This document shows positions 62,212 to 64,000 of a stretch of 64,000 bases of DNA, piece by piece. The position numbers and the translations under genes were made by a program. The notes beneath the pieces were generated by a model. That model did no database searches, was not told the DNA's origin, and worked only from the letters and a program-made list of their open reading frames with translations. Within the stretch, counting starts at the first letter, position 1, and every line of letters begins with the position of its first letter. Source of the stretch: Rhodospirillaceae bacterium UBA4468 (GTDB lineage: Bacteria > Pseudomonadota > Alphaproteobacteria > Rhodospirillales > Casp-alpha2); the NCBI GenBank assembly GCA_002389385.1, contig DGOK01000118.1, positions 818 through 64,817 of the forward strand. The letters run 5' to 3'.

Positions 62212-64000
62212 ATGAACGTTATTCGCAAGCCCGCTAACGCCGATGTAACTCACGGCCCCCTTCCCGCCTCTGAAAAAGTTTATATTCACGGCAGCGAGAT
62301 ATTAAACGGCGTCGGTGTTCCGATGCGTAAAATTCATGTCCACGAGAGCGCCAAGCAAGAGCCTCTTACGGTTTATGATACATCTGGTATCTATACCGAT
62401 ACAGCTGCTGAAATCGATATCGAAAAAGGCCTGCCGCGTATTCGCGAAAGCTGGATCGACGCACGTGGCGACACTGAAATCTACGAAGGCCGTCATGTGA
62501 AGCCTGAAGACAATGGCAACATTGGTGCAGATAAACTCGTCCCTGAGTTTCCAGTCCGCAATCAGCCACGCCGCGCCAAAGAAGGTGTTAAGTCGATTTC
62601 TCAACTCGCTTACGCGCGCCAGGGCATCATCACTGCAGAAATGGAATTCGTTGCGATCCGCGAAAACATGCTACGTGATATCTCACCTGAAGAAGCCGCT
62701 AAGCTTAAAGCAGAAGCTGAGCGCTGGGGTGCAGAAATCCCGGACGTTGTGACACCTGAATTTGTGCGTGATGAAGTCGGCCGTGGCCGTGCCATCATCC
62801 CGAGCAACATCAACCACTCAGAAGCTGAGCCGATGGCGATTGGCCGGAACTTCCTTGTCAAAATCAACGCCAACATCGGCAACTCAGCCGTAACATCATC
62901 CGTCGCCGACGAAGTCGACAAGATGGTGTGGGCTATTCGCTGGGGTGCTGACAATGTTATGGACCTTTCAACAGGTCGTAATATTCACAATATCCGCGAA
63001 TGGATCATGCGTAACTCACCTGTGCCAATTGGTACCGTGCCGATTTACCAGGCACTGGAAAAAGTTGACCGCGCTGAAGACCTGACATGGGAAATCTATC
63101 GCGACACACTGATTGAACAGGCCGAGCAAGGCGTTGATTACTTCACCATTCACGCCGGCATCCGCCTTCGTCACATTCACCTCACTGCTGAGCGTGTCAC
63201 AGGTATCGTCAGCCGTGGTGGATCGATCATCTCTCAGTGGTGTCTCGCACATCACAAGGAAAGCTTCCTCTACGAGAAGTTTGACGAGATTTGCGAAATC
63301 ATGGCCGCCTACGATGTATCATTCTCACTCGGCGACGGTTTCCGCCCGGGCTCAGGCGCTGATGCCAACGATGCAGCCCAGTTTGCGGAACTCGAGACCC
63401 TTGGTGAACTGACCCAGGTCGGTTGGGAAAAAGGCTGTCAGGTTATGATCGAAGGCCCTGGCCACGTGCCAATGCACAAGATCAAAATCAACATGGACAA
63501 GCAACTTAAAGTTTGCGGTGAAGCGCCGTTCTACACATTAGGACCGCTCGTCACAGACATCGCACCTGGCTATGATCACATTACATCTGGCATTGGTGCT
63601 GCGATGATTGGCTGGTACGGCACAGCAATGCTTTGCTATGTGACTCCGAAAGAGCATTTGGGTTTACCTGATCGTAACGACGTGAAAGAAGGCGTGATCA
63701 CTTATAAGATCGCGGCTCACGCTGCAGACTTGGCAAAAGGTCATCCGGGTGCTGCGGCACGCGATGATGCGCTTAGCCTTGCCCGCTTTGAGTTCCGTTG
63801 GGAAGATCAGTTCAACCTCGGCCTCGACCCGGATCGTGCGCGTGACTTCCACGACCAGACCATGCCAAAAGAAGCGCATAAGACAGCACACTTCTGCTCT
63901 ATGTGTGGACCAAAGTTCTGCGCGATGGAGATCACCAACCTGGTACGTGATTACGCCAAGGAAGGTATGGACGAAATGTCTAAGAAGTTCGTCGACGAAG
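62212..64000 (+). CDS. thiC: Phosphomethylpyrimidine synthase ThiC (3' end outside the window)
   Basis: ThiC is a radical-SAM-type enzyme that rearranges aminoimidazole ribotide into HMP-phosphate for thiamine. The frame from ATG 62212 (GGAGAGGA upstream) is open to the window end, about 596 codons. It includes QLAYARQGIITAEMEFVAIREN, NFLVKINANIGNSAV, VMDLSTGRNIHNIREWI, SLGDGFRPGSGADAND and MIEGPGHVPMHKI. The C-terminal 4Fe-4S motif CSMCGPKFC is also present (CxxCxxxxC near 63897-63923). Only the last few codons should be missing. The TPP riboswitch upstream confirms thiamine control. Confidence 0.97.
   Translation, partial: MNVIRKPANADVTHGPLPASEKVYIHGSEILNGVGVPMRKIHVHESAKQEPLTVYDTSGIYTDTAAEIDIEKGLPRIRESWIDARGDTEIYEGRHVKPEDNGNIGADKLVPEFPVRNQPRRAKEGVKSISQLAYARQGIITAEMEFVAIRENMLRDISPEEAAKLKAEAERWGAEIPDVVTPEFVRDEVGRGRAIIPSNINHSEAEPMAIGRNFLVKINANIGNSAVTSSVADEVDKMVWAIRWGADNVMDLSTGRNIHNIREWIMRNSPVPIGTVPIYQALEKVDRAEDLTWEIYRDTLIEQAEQGVDYFTIHAGIRLRHIHLTAERVTGIVSRGGSIISQWCLAHHKESFLYEKFDEICEIMAAYDVSFSLGDGFRPGSGADANDAAQFAELETLGELTQVGWEKGCQVMIEGPGHVPMHKIKINMDKQLKVCGEAPFYTLGPLVTDIAPGYDHITSGIGAAMIGWYGTAMLCYVTPKEHLGLPDRNDVKEGVITYKIAAHAADLAKGHPGAAARDDALSLARFEFRWEDQFNLGLDPDRARDFHDQTMPKEAHKTAHFCSMCGPKFCAMEITNLVRDYAKEGMDEMSKKFVDE

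Noticed and set aside
1..64000. tRNA or rRNA genes, CRISPR arrays, insertion sequences, prophage
   Set aside because: I looked for cloverleaf ends, regular spaced repeats, and transposase or integrase proteins on both strands and found none that I could support.

Overview
The window is a stretch of alphaproteobacterial chromosome, most likely from a Rhodospirillales-like lineage. The evidence is the GatCAB operon, a pyrB / noncatalytic dihydroorotase / plsY run, dprA-topA-rnr followed by rpmG and a DivK-type regulator, and hisZ-purA. Base composition looks balanced by eye. I see no tRNA, rRNA, CRISPR array, transposase or prophage. Genus-level placement is not possible from this text alone.

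Layout. 0-6 kb: sufE, an MnmC FAD domain, GDP-fucose synthase, an inverted repeat, then gatB-gatA-gatC on the minus strand. 6-12 kb: a patch of damaged genes (methyltransferase, AEC transporter, sodium/solute symporter, sulfotransferase) around an intact ruvX and a secreted SH3 protein. 11.8-14.7 kb: pyrB, a dihydroorotase homologue lacking its metal ligands, plsY. 14.8-24 kb: a four-gene plus-strand set (SelW-like, cupin, amidohydrolase, dehydrogenase), an alpha/beta hydrolase, a broken YbjQ gene, a MscS channel, a frameshifted TerB gene and two low-complexity proteins. 22-31 kb, minus strand: an RNA methyltransferase, guaB, rlmE and ppx, then a phosphate transporter / MBOAT / SGNH set. 31-37.5 kb: NUDIX protein, copper efflux (copA-cueR with a readable CueR-type promoter) and an EmrAB-type pump. 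37.6-46.4 kb: dprA, topA, rnr, an S41 protease, rpmG with terminator, and divK. 46.5-54 kb: a broken Crp/Fnr regulator, a GT2 glycosyltransferase, a HAD hydrolase and a phnD-phnC-phnE-phnE phosphonate-type ABC importer. 54-64 kb: hisZ, purA, a gene with four internal stops, a PPOX protein, an enolase-superfamily protein with a doubtful start codon, a pseudokinase with a membrane partner, and a TPP riboswitch in front of thiC, which runs off the end.

The most striking property of the window is gene decay. At least eight genes read cleanly through one or a few internal stops or single-base frameshifts, while housekeeping genes are intact. All three stop codons are involved and also end intact genes, so reassignment is unlikely. 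Clustering in dispensable functions argues for recent pseudogenization, although two indels lie in homopolymers and raw reads should be checked.

The best candidates for something new are the pseudokinase/membrane-protein pair at 59.3-61.9 kb and the phosphate transporter-MBOAT-SGNH set. Both are inference from motifs and gene order.
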